Origin: Pseudomonas asplenii
Lineage (GTDB): Bacteria; Pseudomonadota; Gammaproteobacteria; Pseudomonadales; Pseudomonadaceae
Direction of reading: 5' to 3'
DNA: 64,000 nt
Assembly: GCF_001293465.1 (NCBI RefSeq)
Contig: NZ_JSYZ01000003.1
Location: forward strand, 155,875 to 219,874
The position numbers were made by a program, and so were the translations under genes. Shown here piece by piece: positions 1-9,342 of the stretch. Below the pieces are notes generated by a model. The model did not search any database and had not been told where the DNA came from. It worked only from the letters and a program-made list of their open reading frames with translations. Numbering within the stretch: position 1 is the stretch's first letter; each line of letters begins with the position of its first letter.

Positions 1-166
<166 letters not shown>

Positions 167-244
167 TCCGCAAGGACTCGGGTCAAACCATTCAATGCCA
201 GGCCGTCTGGGCCTCGCGGCTAAATTTTGTTGGGAGTTTTGCAA

Positions 245-1387
245 ATGGCTGTTGCCTCCGGCGCCTATAAGAAAGCCCTCGAGGGCGACCAATCACCCAA
301 GCAGGTGTTGGTCAAGATCGACCGGGTCACGAAGAAGTTCGACGAGACGATCGCCGTGGACGATGTGTCCCTGGAAATCAGAAAGGGCGAGATCTTCGCC
401 CTGCTCGGCGGCTCGGGTTCGGGTAAATCCACCTTGCTGCGCATGCTCGCAGGTTTTGAACGGCCGACCGAAGGCCGGATCTTCCTCGATGGCGTGGACA
501 TCACCGACATGCCGCCCTACGAGCGGCCGATCAACATGATGTTCCAGTCCTACGCGCTGTTCCCGCACATGACTGTGGCGCAGAACATCGCCTTCGGCCT
601 GCAGCAGGACCGCATTCCGAAAGCCGAGATCGATGCCCGCGTGGCCGAAATGCTTAAGCTGGTGCAGATGAGCCAGTACGCCAAGCGCAAGCCGCACCAG
701 TTGTCCGGTGGCCAGCGCCAGCGGGTGGCCCTGGCCCGTTCCCTGGCCAAACGGCCGAAACTGTTGCTGCTCGACGAGCCCATGGGTGCTCTGGACAAGA
801 AGCTGCGCTCGCAAATGCAGCTTGAGCTTGTCGAGATCATCGAGCGCGTCGGCGTGACCTGCGTCATGGTGACCCACGACCAGGAAGAGGCCATGACCAT
901 GGCCGAACGGATCGCCATCATGCACCTGGGCTGGATCGCCCAGATCGGCAGCCCGATCGACGTCTACGAGACCCCGACCAGTCGCCTGGTCTGCGAGTTC
1001 ATCGGCAACGTCAACCTGTTCGAAGGTGAAGTGGTCGACGATGCCGAAGGTTACGCGCGCATCGCCAGCCCGGAGCTGGAGCGCAACATCTACGTCGGTC
1101 ACGGCGTGAGCACCTCGGTGCAGGACAAGCACGTGACCTACGCGATCCGCCCGGAGAAGCTGCTGGTCACCACCACCCAGCCGGAGTGCGAGCACAACTG
1201 GTCGCGCGGCAAGGTCCACGATATCGCCTACCTGGGCGGTCACTCGGTGTTCTACGTCGAGCTGCCGAGCGGCAAGCTGGTCCAGTCCTTCGTCGCCAAC
1301 GCCGAACGCCAGGGCGCACGACCGACCTGGGGTGACGAAGTGTTCGTCTGGTGGGAAGACGACAGCGGCGTGGTACTGCGCTCATGA
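245..1387 (+). CDS. potG: Polyamine ABC transporter ATP-binding protein PotG (SpuF-like)
   Basis: 380 aa ATPase that powers polyamine import with PotF, PotH and PotI. Walker A (GGSGSGKST), the ABC signature (LSGGQRQRVALARSLA), Walker B (LLLLDEP) and the H-loop (VMVTHDQEEAM) are all visible. A C-terminal TOBE-like regulatory region follows (IRPEKLLV). A TTG lies 18 bp upstream in frame, but the ATG beginning MAVASGAYKK has a GGAG Shine-Dalgarno 8 nt before it, so I chose that. The stop overlaps the potH start (ATGA), which indicates translational coupling. The residue pattern is standard and complete. Confidence 0.96.
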   Translation: MAVASGAYKKALEGDQSPKQVLVKIDRVTKKFDETIAVDDVSLEIRKGEIFALLGGSGSGKSTLLRMLAGFERPTEGRIFLDGVDITDMPPYERPINMMFQSYALFPHMTVAQNIAFGLQQDRIPKAEIDARVAEMLKLVQMSQYAKRKPHQLSGGQRQRVALARSLAKRPKLLLLDEPMGALDKKLRSQMQLELVEIIERVGVTCVMVTHDQEEAMTMAERIAIMHLGWIAQIGSPIDVYETPTSRLVCEFIGNVNLFEGEVVDDAEGYARIASPELERNIYVGHGVSTSVQDKHVTYAIRPEKLLVTTTQPECEHNWSRGKVHDIAYLGGHSVFYVELPSGKLVQSFVANAERQGARPTWGDEVFVWWEDDSGVVLRS

Positions 1388-2304
1388 ACATGCGAAAACT
1401 CAAGCGCCGGTTGCAACGAATAACCCCCTCTGGCCGTCATGTGGTCATCGGGATCCCTTTCATCTGGCTGTTCCTGTTCTTCATGCTGCCGTTCTTCATC
1501 GTTCTGAAGATCAGCTTCGCTGAAGCGGATGTGGCGATTCCGCCGTATACCGAGATCTACACCTTCGTCGAGCAGAAGCTGCAACTGGTGCTGAACCTCG
1601 GCAACTACTCGATGCTGGGTGACGACGAGCTGTACCTGGCGGCGTACCTCGGTTCGTTGAAGATGGCCTTCTTCAGCACGCTGCTGTGCCTGCTGATCGG
1701 CTATCCGATGGCCTATGCCATCTCCAAGGCCCGCAAGGAAGTGCAGACCGTGCTGGTGCTGCTGATCATGATGCCGACCTGGACCGCGATCCTGATCCGC
1801 GTCTATGCCTGGATGGGCATCCTCAGCAACAACGGGCTGCTCAACGGCTTCCTGATGTGGACCGGGCTGATCAGCGAGCCGCTGCAGATCCTCAACACCA
1901 ACCTGGCGGTGTACATCGGCGTGGTCTATTCGTACCTGCCGTTCATGATCCTGCCGCTTTACGCCAACCTGGTGAAGCACGACCCGAGCCTGCTGGAAGC
2001 CGCGTCCGACCTGGGCTCGAGCACCTTCAACAGCTTCTGGAAGATCACCGTGCCGCTGTCGAAGAACGGCATCATCGCCGGCTGCATGCTGGTGTTCATC
2101 CCGGTGGTGGGCGAGTTCGTGATCCCCGAGCTGCTCGGCGGTCCGGAAACCCTGATGATCGGCAAGGTGCTGTGGCAGGAGTTCTTCAACAACCGTGACT
2201 GGCCGGTGGCGTCCGCGCTCGCCGTGGTGATGCTGGCGATCCTGATCGTACCGATCATCCTGTTCAACCGCAGTCAGGCCAAGGAAATGGAGGGCCGGGT
2301 ATGA
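1384..2304 (+). CDS. potH: Polyamine ABC transporter permease PotH (SpuG-like)
   Basis: 306 aa inner-membrane permease. The first hydrophobic helix is at about residues 20-40 (HVVIGIPFIWLFLFFMLPFF). The BPD permease loop (EAASDLGSSTFNSFWKITVP), which docks on the ATPase, is visible in the last third. The start is the ATG overlapping the potG stop, and the stop overlaps the potI start by 4 nt. It forms a heterodimeric channel with PotI and imports putrescine and/or spermidine; the exact substrate cannot be told from sequence. Confidence 0.95.
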   Translation: MNMRKLKRRLQRITPSGRHVVIGIPFIWLFLFFMLPFFIVLKISFAEADVAIPPYTEIYTFVEQKLQLVLNLGNYSMLGDDELYLAAYLGSLKMAFFSTLLCLLIGYPMAYAISKARKEVQTVLVLLIMMPTWTAILIRVYAWMGILSNNGLLNGFLMWTGLISEPLQILNTNLAVYIGVVYSYLPFMILPLYANLVKHDPSLLEAASDLGSSTFNSFWKITVPLSKNGIIAGCMLVFIPVVGEFVIPELLGGPETLMIGKVLWQEFFNNRDWPVASALAVVMLAILIVPIILFNRSQAKEMEGRV

Positions 2305-3197
2305 AGCGCTTCAGTTTCTCGAACCTGATGCTGGTGGTGGGCCTGCTGTTCATCTACCTGCCGATGCTGATCCTGGTGATCTACTCGTTCAACGCCTCCA
2401 AGCTGGTGACGGTGTGGGGTGGCTGGTCGGTGAAGTGGTACGTCGGCCTGCTGGACAACACCCAACTGATGGGCTCGGTCGGCCGCTCGCTGGAAATCGC
2501 CTGCTACACCGCCCTGGCGGCGGTGGCGCTGGGCACCCTGGCGGCGTTCGTACTGACCCGCATCACCCGCTTCAAGGGCCGCACGCTGTTCGGGGGCATG
2601 GTCACCGCGCCGCTGGTGATGCCGGAAGTGATCACCGGCCTGTCGCTGCTGCTGCTGTTCGTGGCCATGGCGCAGATGGTCGGTTGGCCCCAGGAGCGTG
2701 GCATCGCCACCATCTGGATCGCCCACACCACGTTCTGCTCGGCCTATGTGGCGGTAGTGGTGTCGGCGCGCCTGCGCGAGCTGGACCTGTCCATCGAAGA
2801 GGCGGCCATGGACCTGGGCGCGCGGCCGTGGAAGGTGTTCTTCCTGATCACCATCCCGATGATCGCGCCGTCGCTGGCGGCGGGCGGCATGATGTCGTTC
2901 GCCCTGTCGCTGGATGACCTGGTGCTGGCCAGCTTCGTGTCCGGGCCGGGTTCGACCACCCTGCCGATGGAGGTGTTCTCGGCGGTGCGCCTGGGCGTCA
3001 AGCCGGAGATCAACGCGGTGGCGAGCCTGATCCTGCTGGCGGTATCGCTGGTGACCTTCCTGGTCTGGTACTTCAGCCGTCAGGCCGAAGAGCGTCGGCG
3101 CAAGGCGATCCAGCAGGCCATCGAGGAAAGTGCGGCGGACTCCTGGAAGCAGCCGGATGTGCGGCGTGCACCGGCTGCGGCGGGAACCGCCGCGTAG
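2301..3197 (+). CDS. potI: Polyamine ABC transporter permease PotI (SpuH-like)
   Basis: 298 aa permease, last gene of the potFGHI operon, overlapping potH by 4 nt. An N-terminal membrane helix (LMLVVGLLFIYLPMLILVIY) and the EAA loop (EEAAMDLGARPWKVFFLITI) are clear. The C-terminal tail is Ala/Arg/Glu-rich and cytosolic (AEERRRKAIQQAIEES). A REP pair begins about 15 bp after the stop and probably ends or stabilises the transcript. Confidence 0.95.
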   Translation: MKRFSFSNLMLVVGLLFIYLPMLILVIYSFNASKLVTVWGGWSVKWYVGLLDNTQLMGSVGRSLEIACYTALAAVALGTLAAFVLTRITRFKGRTLFGGMVTAPLVMPEVITGLSLLLLFVAMAQMVGWPQERGIATIWIAHTTFCSAYVAVVVSARLRELDLSIEEAAMDLGARPWKVFFLITIPMIAPSLAAGGMMSFALSLDDLVLASFVSGPGSTTLPMEVFSAVRLGVKPEINAVASLILLAVSLVTFLVWYFSRQAEERRRKAIQQAIEESAADSWKQPDVRRAPAAAGTAA

Positions 3198-3211
3198 CCT
3201 GCTGAAAAAGC

Positions 3212-3282
3212 TTCGCGGGCAAGCCCGCTCCCACAGTTTTGTGTCGAGCGACACGGACTGTGGGAGCGGGCTTGCCCGCGAA
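3212..3282. repeat. Inverted pair of REP palindromes (REPIN)
   Basis: Two oppositely oriented copies of the Pseudomonas REP core (TTCGCGGGCAAGCCCGCTCC and its complement) flank a ~20 bp spacer, just after potI. The arms can fold into a long cruciform or RNA hairpin. Such elements are intergenic, non-autonomous and moved by RAYT transposases; no RAYT gene is in this window. Confidence 0.9.
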
Positions 3283-3297
3283 TGGGCCTCCGAGGAT

Positions 3298-3939
3298 TCA
3301 ATCGGCCCAAGGCGATTGCCGGATCACCTCGACGAAATTCATCGGCGTGAAGCTCACGTCCTTGTCCTTCAGCACGTCGGTCTTGACGTTGCCGAAGGTG
3401 GTCTGCGGACGATGGCGCAAGCCGTCGGCAAAGGCGCAGATGATGCACTCCTTGAACTTCTCCCCCCGTGGATGCGCATGCACCACCGCCTCGCGCTGGG
3501 CGGCGGGAAACGCGGCGTAGTCCATCCCCAGCACATCCATCTCCACGCCCGCGGTCACCAGGGCTACGGTCGGGCGCAGGTATTGCGGTATGCCCGGCGT
3601 GGTGTGCAGGGCGATCGACAGCCAGACCTGCTCGATATCGTCGTCCGATAACCCATAGGGCTGCATGAAGGCCTTGGCGGCGTTGGCGCCGTCGACTTCG
3701 AAGCGGTCGTTGTCACTGCGCTGGCCTTCGACCAGGCCGAGGTCGTGGAACATCGCGCCGATATAGAGCAGTTCCGGGTTGTAGGCCAGTTGCTTGCGCT
3801 GGCCGCTCAGGGCGCCGAACAGGAACACGCGGCGCGAGTGGTGATAGAGCAGATCGCTTTCCACATCGCGGATGTATTCGGTGGCGGCCCGGGCCAGTGC
3901 GCTGTCGGGGATCCGGATGCCGGCAATGGTGTCGCTCAT
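3298..3939 (-). CDS. HD-domain phosphohydrolase
   Basis: 213 aa. The metal-binding HD doublet is visible in GAMFHDLGLVEGQ, with an upstream histidine pair in LLYHHSRRVFLFG that may supply the first metal ligand. Family members are metal-dependent phosphohydrolases; the cyanamide hydratase-like subgroup also has this layout, so the substrate is uncertain. Two ATGs are possible. The one beginning MSDTIAGIR has AGGAG at 8 nt spacing, while the ATG two codons upstream is only 2 nt from it, so I chose the inner start. It is divergent from the GlxA-type regulator at 4164 and may be its target. Confidence 0.85.
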   Translation of the reverse strand: MSDTIAGIRIPDSALARAATEYIRDVESDLLYHHSRRVFLFGALSGQRKQLAYNPELLYIGAMFHDLGLVEGQRSDNDRFEVDGANAAKAFMQPYGLSDDDIEQVWLSIALHTTPGIPQYLRPTVALVTAGVEMDVLGMDYAAFPAAQREAVVHAHPRGEKFKECIICAFADGLRHRPQTTFGNVKTDVLKDKDVSFTPMNFVEVIRQSPWAD

Positions 3940-4163
3940 GGTCATGACTCCTGTGGCGAGCGCCGCAGTGGCGCCGATGGGATCAGTCTGGCGCCGGGCG
4001 GATTTGGCTGCTATCGATACAGGGTGACGATTCCGGCCATTCGCGGCGGGTTTCGTGCCAGCGGCCTTATGCACCTCGTATCCCGGCGAGGCTTTGGTTA
4101 CCGTAGGTCCGGTTCGGCCAGGAGTGCTCCAGCGCCGGATGTCGATCCGCAAGAGGCTTTACC

Positions 4164-5129
4164 ATGACCCGCACCGTTGCCGTTGTCGTGTTCCGCGGCG
4201 TCCAGTCCCTGGATGTCACCGGGCCGATGGATGTATTCGCCGAGGCCAATCGCTTCCTGCCGCCCGAGGCCGGCTATCGCCTGGAGGTGGTGGGCGTCGA
4301 GCAGGGCTGGGTGGCGTGTTCCAATGGCCTGGCGATTCAGGCGCATCGGCATTTCAGCGAGGCCCTGGAACGCTACGACCTGCTGTTGTGCGCCGGCGGG
4401 CCGGATCTGGCGGGGCAGGACTTCGGTGCCGAATTTCATGCCTGGCTACGGGCCGCCGCCGCTCGCGCGGGGCTGTTCGGCTCGATCTGCAACGGTGCGT
4501 TCATGCTGGCGCGGGCCGGTTTGCTGGAGGGGCGCACGGTGACCACCCACTGGAATGACGCTCAGGCACTCGCCGAGCTGTGTCCGACGGCCCAGGTCGA
4601 GGCTGATCGGCTCTACGTACAGGATGGCGAGTTGTTCACGTCCGCGGGGGTGACGGCGGGGATCGACCTGTCGCTGTACCTGCTGGCCCGCGAGCAGGGC
4701 AGCGACATCGCGTTGCGCGTGGCCCGGCGGTTGCTGGTGTTCACCCAGCGTTCGGGCGGCCAGTCGCAGTTCAGCCCCTACCTGACGCCCCATGCCGAAC
4801 CGGACTCACCGGTGGCCCGGGTGCAGGAGTATGTGCTGGCGCACCTGACGGCGGACCTGAGCATTGCCGAGCTGGCGAAGGCGGCGAACATGAGTGCGCG
4901 CAACTTTTCCCGGGTATTTGTCCGCGAGAGCGGGGTAACTCCGGCCCAGTTCGTCGAAAGCGCGCGGGTGGATGCGGCGCGGGTGCTGCTCGAAAGCGGC
5001 GGTGTGCCGTTGAAGACCATCGCCTATGAGTGCGGGTTTCGCGATGCGCACCATCTGCGCAGCGTGTTCCAGCGGCGGCTGGGGGTGAGTGCGCAGCAGT
5101 TTCGGCAGCATTTCGCCGGGTTGGCCTGA
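4164..5129 (+). CDS. GlxA-family transcriptional regulator (DJ-1/PfpI domain plus AraC-type HTH)
   Basis: 321 aa. Residues ~4-165 form a DJ-1/PfpI-like class I amidotransferase fold with the nucleophile-elbow cysteine at ~109 (GSICNGAFMLARAG). Residues ~215-320 carry the AraC/XylS double helix-turn-helix (SIAELAKAANMSARNFSRVF and IAYECGFRDAHHLRSVFQRR). Regulators of this architecture commonly control amine or amino-acid catabolism, and the pot operon lies nearby, but the ligand is unknown. The divergent HD-domain gene is the most likely direct target. Confidence 0.92.
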   Translation: MTRTVAVVVFRGVQSLDVTGPMDVFAEANRFLPPEAGYRLEVVGVEQGWVACSNGLAIQAHRHFSEALERYDLLLCAGGPDLAGQDFGAEFHAWLRAAAARAGLFGSICNGAFMLARAGLLEGRTVTTHWNDAQALAELCPTAQVEADRLYVQDGELFTSAGVTAGIDLSLYLLAREQGSDIALRVARRLLVFTQRSGGQSQFSPYLTPHAEPDSPVARVQEYVLAHLTADLSIAELAKAANMSARNFSRVFVRESGVTPAQFVESARVDAARVLLESGGVPLKTIAYECGFRDAHHLRSVFQRRLGVSAQQFRQHFAGLA

Positions 5130-5155
5130 GGTCTTTTGGTTGGCTGTCGGGCCCC

Positions 5156-5245
5156 TTCTCGGGCAAACCCGGCTCCTACAAAGCCTGTGTCGTGCACAAA
5201 TGCTGTGATCGCCAAATAACTGTAGGAGCGGGGCTTGCCCGCGAA
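5156..5245. repeat. Inverted pair of REP palindromes
   Basis: A left arm (CTCGGGCAAACCCGGCTCCT, one variation from the core) and a right arm (AGGAGCGGGGCTTGCCCGCG) face each other across ~40 bp between the GlxA-type gene and the AhpD-like gene. This is the same REP family as at 3212 and 33285. The genes on either side converge here, so it may also act as a bidirectional transcription stop. Confidence 0.85.
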
Positions 5246-5338
5246 GAGGCCCTTGAAGTCGACGCAACTCATGAAGTGTCCGATAGAGCCCGTGGCAACC
5301 AGGTGTCCGGGCTCTGCTGGAACGGCCAAGGGAGTCGA

Positions 5339-5680
5339 TCAAGGCTTCAGGCTGTCGTACGCCTCCAGCGCATGCAGCGAGTAGATATAGGCCGCCCCGG
5401 CATTCAGCGAAATCGCCGTCGCCAGCGCCGCCGCGACTTCCTCGCGGGTCGCGCCGGCCTTGATCGCCGCGTCGGTATGGGCACCGATGCAACCGTCGCA
5501 GCGGGTGGAGATCGCTACGGCGATGGAAATCAGTTCACGGGTCTTGGCATCCAGCACATTGTTTTCGGCAGCGGCTTCACCCAGCTTCATGTAGGCCTGG
5601 ACCATCTTGGGGTTGGATTTGCCCAGTGAGCCGAAGGCATTCTTGATGGTGGGCAACAGTTCGGACCAATTGAGGAACAT
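5339..5680 (-). CDS. Carboxymuconolactone decarboxylase / AhpD-like protein
   Basis: 113 aa, one CMD domain. The redox signature CDGCIGAHTDAAIKAGA (CxxC followed by His four residues after the second Cys) matches AhpD-type proteins, which act as alkylhydroperoxidase-type disulfide reductases, rather than true decarboxylases. Length is normal for a single-domain CMD protein. An AraC-type regulator with a cupin sensor is encoded divergently 256 bp away; this pairing is frequent in proteobacteria and suggests induction by an unknown small molecule or oxidative signal. Confidence 0.9.
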   Translation of the reverse strand: MFLNWSELLPTIKNAFGSLGKSNPKMVQAYMKLGEAAAENNVLDAKTRELISIAVAISTRCDGCIGAHTDAAIKAGATREEVAAALATAISLNAGAAYIYSLHALEAYDSLKP

Positions 5681-5715
5681 GGTGGTAACTCCTGAAAGGC
5701 TGAAGGTAGACTGGC

Positions 5716-5859
5716 TAGGCTATGTACGAAATCGCTTGAAACTTGGTTATGCGGCGTTAAAAACCGGCTCGGAATGCTCATTGACAACCAGTCAACTCCG
5801 CTTCCTCGCCGGTTTTTGCCTTGCCTAACCTGCGTTCAAACAATTTCGTACACAGCCTA
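5716..5859. mobile_element. MITE-like element, copy 1
   Basis: The ends are imperfect terminal inverted repeats: GGCTATGTACGAAAT at the left and ATTTCGTACACAGCC at the right (one mismatch in 15, with weaker pairing further in). Both ends are flanked by TA. It has no coding capacity of its own; reading through it gives a spurious short protein string. A second, inverted copy lies at 30876-31034. It sits between the AhpD-like gene and its divergent AraC regulator, so it separates or replaces part of their promoter region. Confidence 0.8.
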
Positions 5860-5936
5860 AGCAACGACTCCAGTGTCATCCATTGGAGGTCGGCATTTTT
5901 GTTCGATCCACTCAACCCTTTGTCCGATAGGCGCAA

Positions 5937-6845
5937 ATGACTTCGATCGATCGGCTCATCGGCCTGGCCGGCGTACGCGGCAGCCTGGATCTGCGCTGCC
6001 GGTTGCAGGGCGATTGGGCGCTGGACCACGAGCAGGAAAACGCCGGTATCGCGCCCTATCACATCGTGCTGGCCGGGGAGTGCCAGGTCGAGCTGCCCGA
6101 CGGGCAGGCGGTTCGCCTGGGGGCGGGGGACATCCTGGTGTTGCCCGGTGGCGGTACGCACCTGTTGCGCAGCGAAGGGCGGCGGGTGGCGCCGACGGCC
6201 ACGCGGGTCAGCCAGGGCGGCCTGCTGCCGCTGCACCGGATAGGCCGCGAGGGGCCGGCCCTCGATCTGCTCTGCGGACGCTTTCACTACCAGCGCGAGT
6301 CGATGCTGTTCGCCGCCCTGCCGCCCTACCTGGTGGTGTCCAGCCGCGACCTGCCGGCCAGCGATCAGCTGGCGGCGCTGGTGGGGTTATTGCGGGTGGA
6401 GGCCGATGGCGACCAGGCCGGTGGGCGATTCCTGGTGGATGCGCTGTCGTCGGCGTTGTTCACGCTGATTCTGCGGGTCTATCTGCAACAGCAGGTGCAG
6501 GCCAGCGGGACCCTCGCCCTGCTGGCCGACAAGCGCCTGAGCCGGGCCTGGCAGGGCATGCTCGACGACCCGGCCCACGCGTGGAACATCGACGGCCTGG
6601 CGGCGCTGGCGAACATGTCGCGGGCGACCTTCATGCGCGCGTTCGTCAAGGTCGCGGGGGAATCGCCGTGGGTACTGCTCACCCGGGTGCGGATGGAACT
6701 GGCTCATGGCCTGCTGAGCCGTTCGCACCTGGGCTTGAGCGAGATCGCGCTGCAGGTGGGGTATCAGTCGCAGGCGGCGTTCAGCAAGAAGTTCAAGGAG
6801 GTGTATGGGCAGGCGCCGGGGCAGGTGCGCAAGGCCGGGGGGTAG
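5937..6845 (+). CDS. AraC-family transcriptional regulator with cupin sensor domain
   Basis: 302 aa. The N-terminal ~190 residues form a cupin-like ligand pocket (VLAGECQVELPDGQAVRLGA, DILVLPGGGTHLL). The C-terminal ~100 residues hold two HTH motifs (NIDGLAALANMSRATFMRAF and LSEIALQVGYQSQAAFSKKF). It is divergent from the AhpD-like gene and probably controls it. The ribosome-binding site is weak (AGG, ~5 nt before ATG), so the exact start is less certain than the frame. It converges with the acylase gene, 12 bp apart. Confidence 0.9.
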   Translation: MTSIDRLIGLAGVRGSLDLRCRLQGDWALDHEQENAGIAPYHIVLAGECQVELPDGQAVRLGAGDILVLPGGGTHLLRSEGRRVAPTATRVSQGGLLPLHRIGREGPALDLLCGRFHYQRESMLFAALPPYLVVSSRDLPASDQLAALVGLLRVEADGDQAGGRFLVDALSSALFTLILRVYLQQQVQASGTLALLADKRLSRAWQGMLDDPAHAWNIDGLAALANMSRATFMRAFVKVAGESPWVLLTRVRMELAHGLLSRSHLGLSEIALQVGYQSQAAFSKKFKEVYGQAPGQVRKAGG

Positions 6846-6857
6846 GTGGCAATCTGC

Positions 6858-9224
6858 CTACTTGCCCGGCACCAGCCTCAGCACGCTGCGGGTATTGGCC
6901 GACACCTCGACGTCGTTCATGTGCACCTGCTCATAGCCACCTTCCACATAGGTCTCGGCCTGGTCGCTGTAGTGCTTGTCGAACAGCACGCCGCTCTGGC
7001 CTACCGGGTTGATGGTCAGGCTGTGATCCGGGTCGGCGAAGTCGATCAGGCGCCGGGTCGAGGGCCCATAGGTGACCGGCCACGGCGCCGGGCCGATCTT
7101 CGCCGAAAGGTTGTTCGGCACTTCGTGGGTGCCCGGTGCGTCGAACGGGCCGACGTTTAGCAGTCTGTCCAATGGCTTCTGCCGACCCAGCGGATGACCG
7201 TGGGTCAGGGTGTGGGCCCGGCCCCAGACCCAGCCGCCGCTGTTGTCGCCATAGCTCGCCCTGAGGTGGGCCAGGGTCGCCTGCCAGGCCTGTTTCACCA
7301 CTGCATTGCGGTTGCCGTTCCACCAGGGGGAGGTTTCATCGGCCGCCAGGCGGGGTAACGCGGCGTCCACCACGCGGGTGCTGATCAGGGTGTTGAAGTA
7401 GTCGTCGCCCAGCTTGTCATGCATGGCCGCGCGGGCCAGTTCGTAGAGGAACTGGTTGAACAGCGTGGCGCTGGTGGAACTCATCGGGTAGTCGCCTTTC
7501 CATGTCGCCAGTTGTTCCACCAGCTTGAGTTCGGCCGCGTCCTGCGCCGCCTCGCGCAGCGCCGGCAGCAATGGCTTGAGCAGCCGCGGACCGTAGTCGG
7601 TGGTGGTGCCCAGTTGCAGCTTCCGGCTGTTTTCCACGCTCCAGCGCACGCTGTTGTCGGCCAACTGCCGGTTCAACTGCTGGCCGCGGTCGGCCAGGTT
7701 GTAGTAGCCGGGAATCACCATGCCGGTGGGCGAGGCCGGCTGGGTGTTGGCCGAGACGATGTAGCCGCGTGGCGGGTTTTCTTCCTGCGGGTTGGCGCTG
7801 AACGGGTAGTAGCCGTCCTTGTCCGCCTCGCCGGTGCTGCCGTCGAGGATGAAGGCCGGGTTGACCCCGTCCGGCCGCCTGGGCAGCAGCGCGGCGGCCC
7901 ACCAGCCGATATCGCCCCTGGCGTTGGCCCACATCAGGTTCAGGCCGGGCGCCTGGATTCGTGTCGCGGCTTCGCGGGCCTTGTCCAGGGTATCGGCGCG
8001 ATTGAGTTCGTAGAAACCCTGCAGGATCGGGTTCGGGGTTTCGAGAAAAGCCCACCACATGGCAATCGGCTTCGTCCCGGCATTGGCGCCGAGCACGTCG
8101 TTGACGATCGGACCATGGGGCGAGCGCAGCAGGGTGAAGGTCACCGGAGCCTGACCCTTGACCGCGATCTGCTGCTCGCTGCGGGTCATCTCGACCCACT
8201 GGCCGTGGTACCAGACCTGGTTGGGGTTGTCGGGGTTGGTCTTTTCGGCGATCAGGTCCAGGTCATCGTTCTGGAACATGGTCAGGCTCCAGCCGAACGC
8301 CTGGTTGTTGCCCAGAAAGGCGAACGGCACCAGTGCCTGGTGATAGCCGTACAGCTCGAAGTTCGGCGCCGACAGTTGCGCTTCGTACCACACCGCCGGG
8401 GTCGAGAAGGCGATGTGCGGATCGCCGGCCAGCAGCGGCTTGCCGCTTTTGGTCCGGCTGCCGGAGACGGCCCAGGCGTTGCTGCCTTCGAACTGTGGCA
8501 CGCCGGCCTCGCGCAGGGCCTGCTCGCTGACCCGTGCCAGGGCGCCGAGCCCCTTCCAGTCGGCCGCGGCCAGGGGTGTCGGCGAGCCGAGCATGCCCTG
8601 CGGGCGCCACTCCAGGTCGAACACCTTGAGGTAGTCGGCCCCGAGCTTGTCGCGCACGTAGGTCAGCAGCGGCTCGGTACGGAAGGCGGCGGCGAAGCTA
8701 TAGGACATGTAGCCGGCGATGCTGATGGTGTCTTCGGCGGTGAAGGGCCGCGGCTGAATGCCGAGCAGGTCGAACTCGATCGGCCTGGCGTGGCTGGCCT
8801 GGTACTGGTTGATGCCGTCCAGGTAGGCCTGCAGGGCCTTCCAGGCGGCGGATTGCCGGTCCAGCCGGGCGACGTACTGGTCGGCGTGCTCGCGGATGCG
8901 CAGGCTGCGGAACAGCTTGTCGGTTTCCAGGGTTTTGGGCCCCAGGACCTCGGACAGTTCGCCACGGGCCAGGCGCCGGACGATCTCCATCTGGAACAGC
9001 CGGTCCTGGGCATGCACGTAGCCCAGGGCACGGTACAGGTCGGTCTCGGATTCGGCGCGGATATGCGGGACACCGCGCTCGTCGTAGCGCACGGTGACCG
9101 GCCCCTGCAGGTTGCCCAGCGTGACCTGGCCCTGGCGCGTCGGCAGTTTGCTCTGGACGTACCAGGTGCCACCGGCAGCGACGGCGGCGATCAGGACGGC
9201 GAGAACGGTCAGGCTGCGTTTCAT
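6858..9224 (-). CDS. Penicillin-acylase-family Ntn hydrolase, probable acyl-homoserine lactone acylase (HacB/PA0305-like)
   Basis: 788 aa precursor. An N-terminal signal sequence (SLTVLAVLIAAVAAGGTWYV) directs it to the periplasm. The family normally self-cleaves into alpha and beta chains; the beta-chain nucleophile should be Ser248 in EGSNAWAVSGSRT. The start is the ATG with AAGGA 7-8 nt upstream rather than the in-frame start 25 codons earlier. In P. aeruginosa the gene after the spuEFGH transporter is PA0305 (HacB), an AHL acylase. The same acylase-near-polyamine-transporter arrangement here, with four genes inserted between, supports orthology. Acylation substrate remains an inference; other N-acyl amides or beta-lactams are possible. 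Confidence 0.9.
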   Translation of the reverse strand: MKRSLTVLAVLIAAVAAGGTWYVQSKLPTRQGQVTLGNLQGPVTVRYDERGVPHIRAESETDLYRALGYVHAQDRLFQMEIVRRLARGELSEVLGPKTLETDKLFRSLRIREHADQYVARLDRQSAAWKALQAYLDGINQYQASHARPIEFDLLGIQPRPFTAEDTISIAGYMSYSFAAAFRTEPLLTYVRDKLGADYLKVFDLEWRPQGMLGSPTPLAAADWKGLGALARVSEQALREAGVPQFEGSNAWAVSGSRTKSGKPLLAGDPHIAFSTPAVWYEAQLSAPNFELYGYHQALVPFAFLGNNQAFGWSLTMFQNDDLDLIAEKTNPDNPNQVWYHGQWVEMTRSEQQIAVKGQAPVTFTLLRSPHGPIVNDVLGANAGTKPIAMWWAFLETPNPILQGFYELNRADTLDKAREAATRIQAPGLNLMWANARGDIGWWAAALLPRRPDGVNPAFILDGSTGEADKDGYYPFSANPQEENPPRGYIVSANTQPASPTGMVIPGYYNLADRGQQLNRQLADNSVRWSVENSRKLQLGTTTDYGPRLLKPLLPALREAAQDAAELKLVEQLATWKGDYPMSSTSATLFNQFLYELARAAMHDKLGDDYFNTLISTRVVDAALPRLAADETSPWWNGNRNAVVKQAWQATLAHLRASYGDNSGGWVWGRAHTLTHGHPLGRQKPLDRLLNVGPFDAPGTHEVPNNLSAKIGPAPWPVTYGPSTRRLIDFADPDHSLTINPVGQSGVLFDKHYSDQAETYVEGGYEQVHMNDVEVSANTRSVLRLVPGK

Positions 9225-9342
9225 GCGGGGTTCCTTGTGGAGGGCGGGCTGCCGTGGTTCAGCCGCTAAGGTGTAGCACAGCCCGCCAGGCGGATGCATC
9301 GCACGAGGGGCCGATTACGCTAAAAAGTCCGGTTCGCCTTGG

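Noticed and set aside
3298..4152. Longer start for the HD gene at 4152
   Set aside because: The N-terminal extension is low-quality sequence without a ribosome-binding site and runs over the divergent promoter; the ATG at 3939 has AGGAG at 8 nt.
5607..5828. Short ORF sharing KLGYAALKTGSECSLTTSQ with one at 30814-31014
   Set aside because: The shared peptide comes from reading through the two MITE-like copies; it is not a gene.
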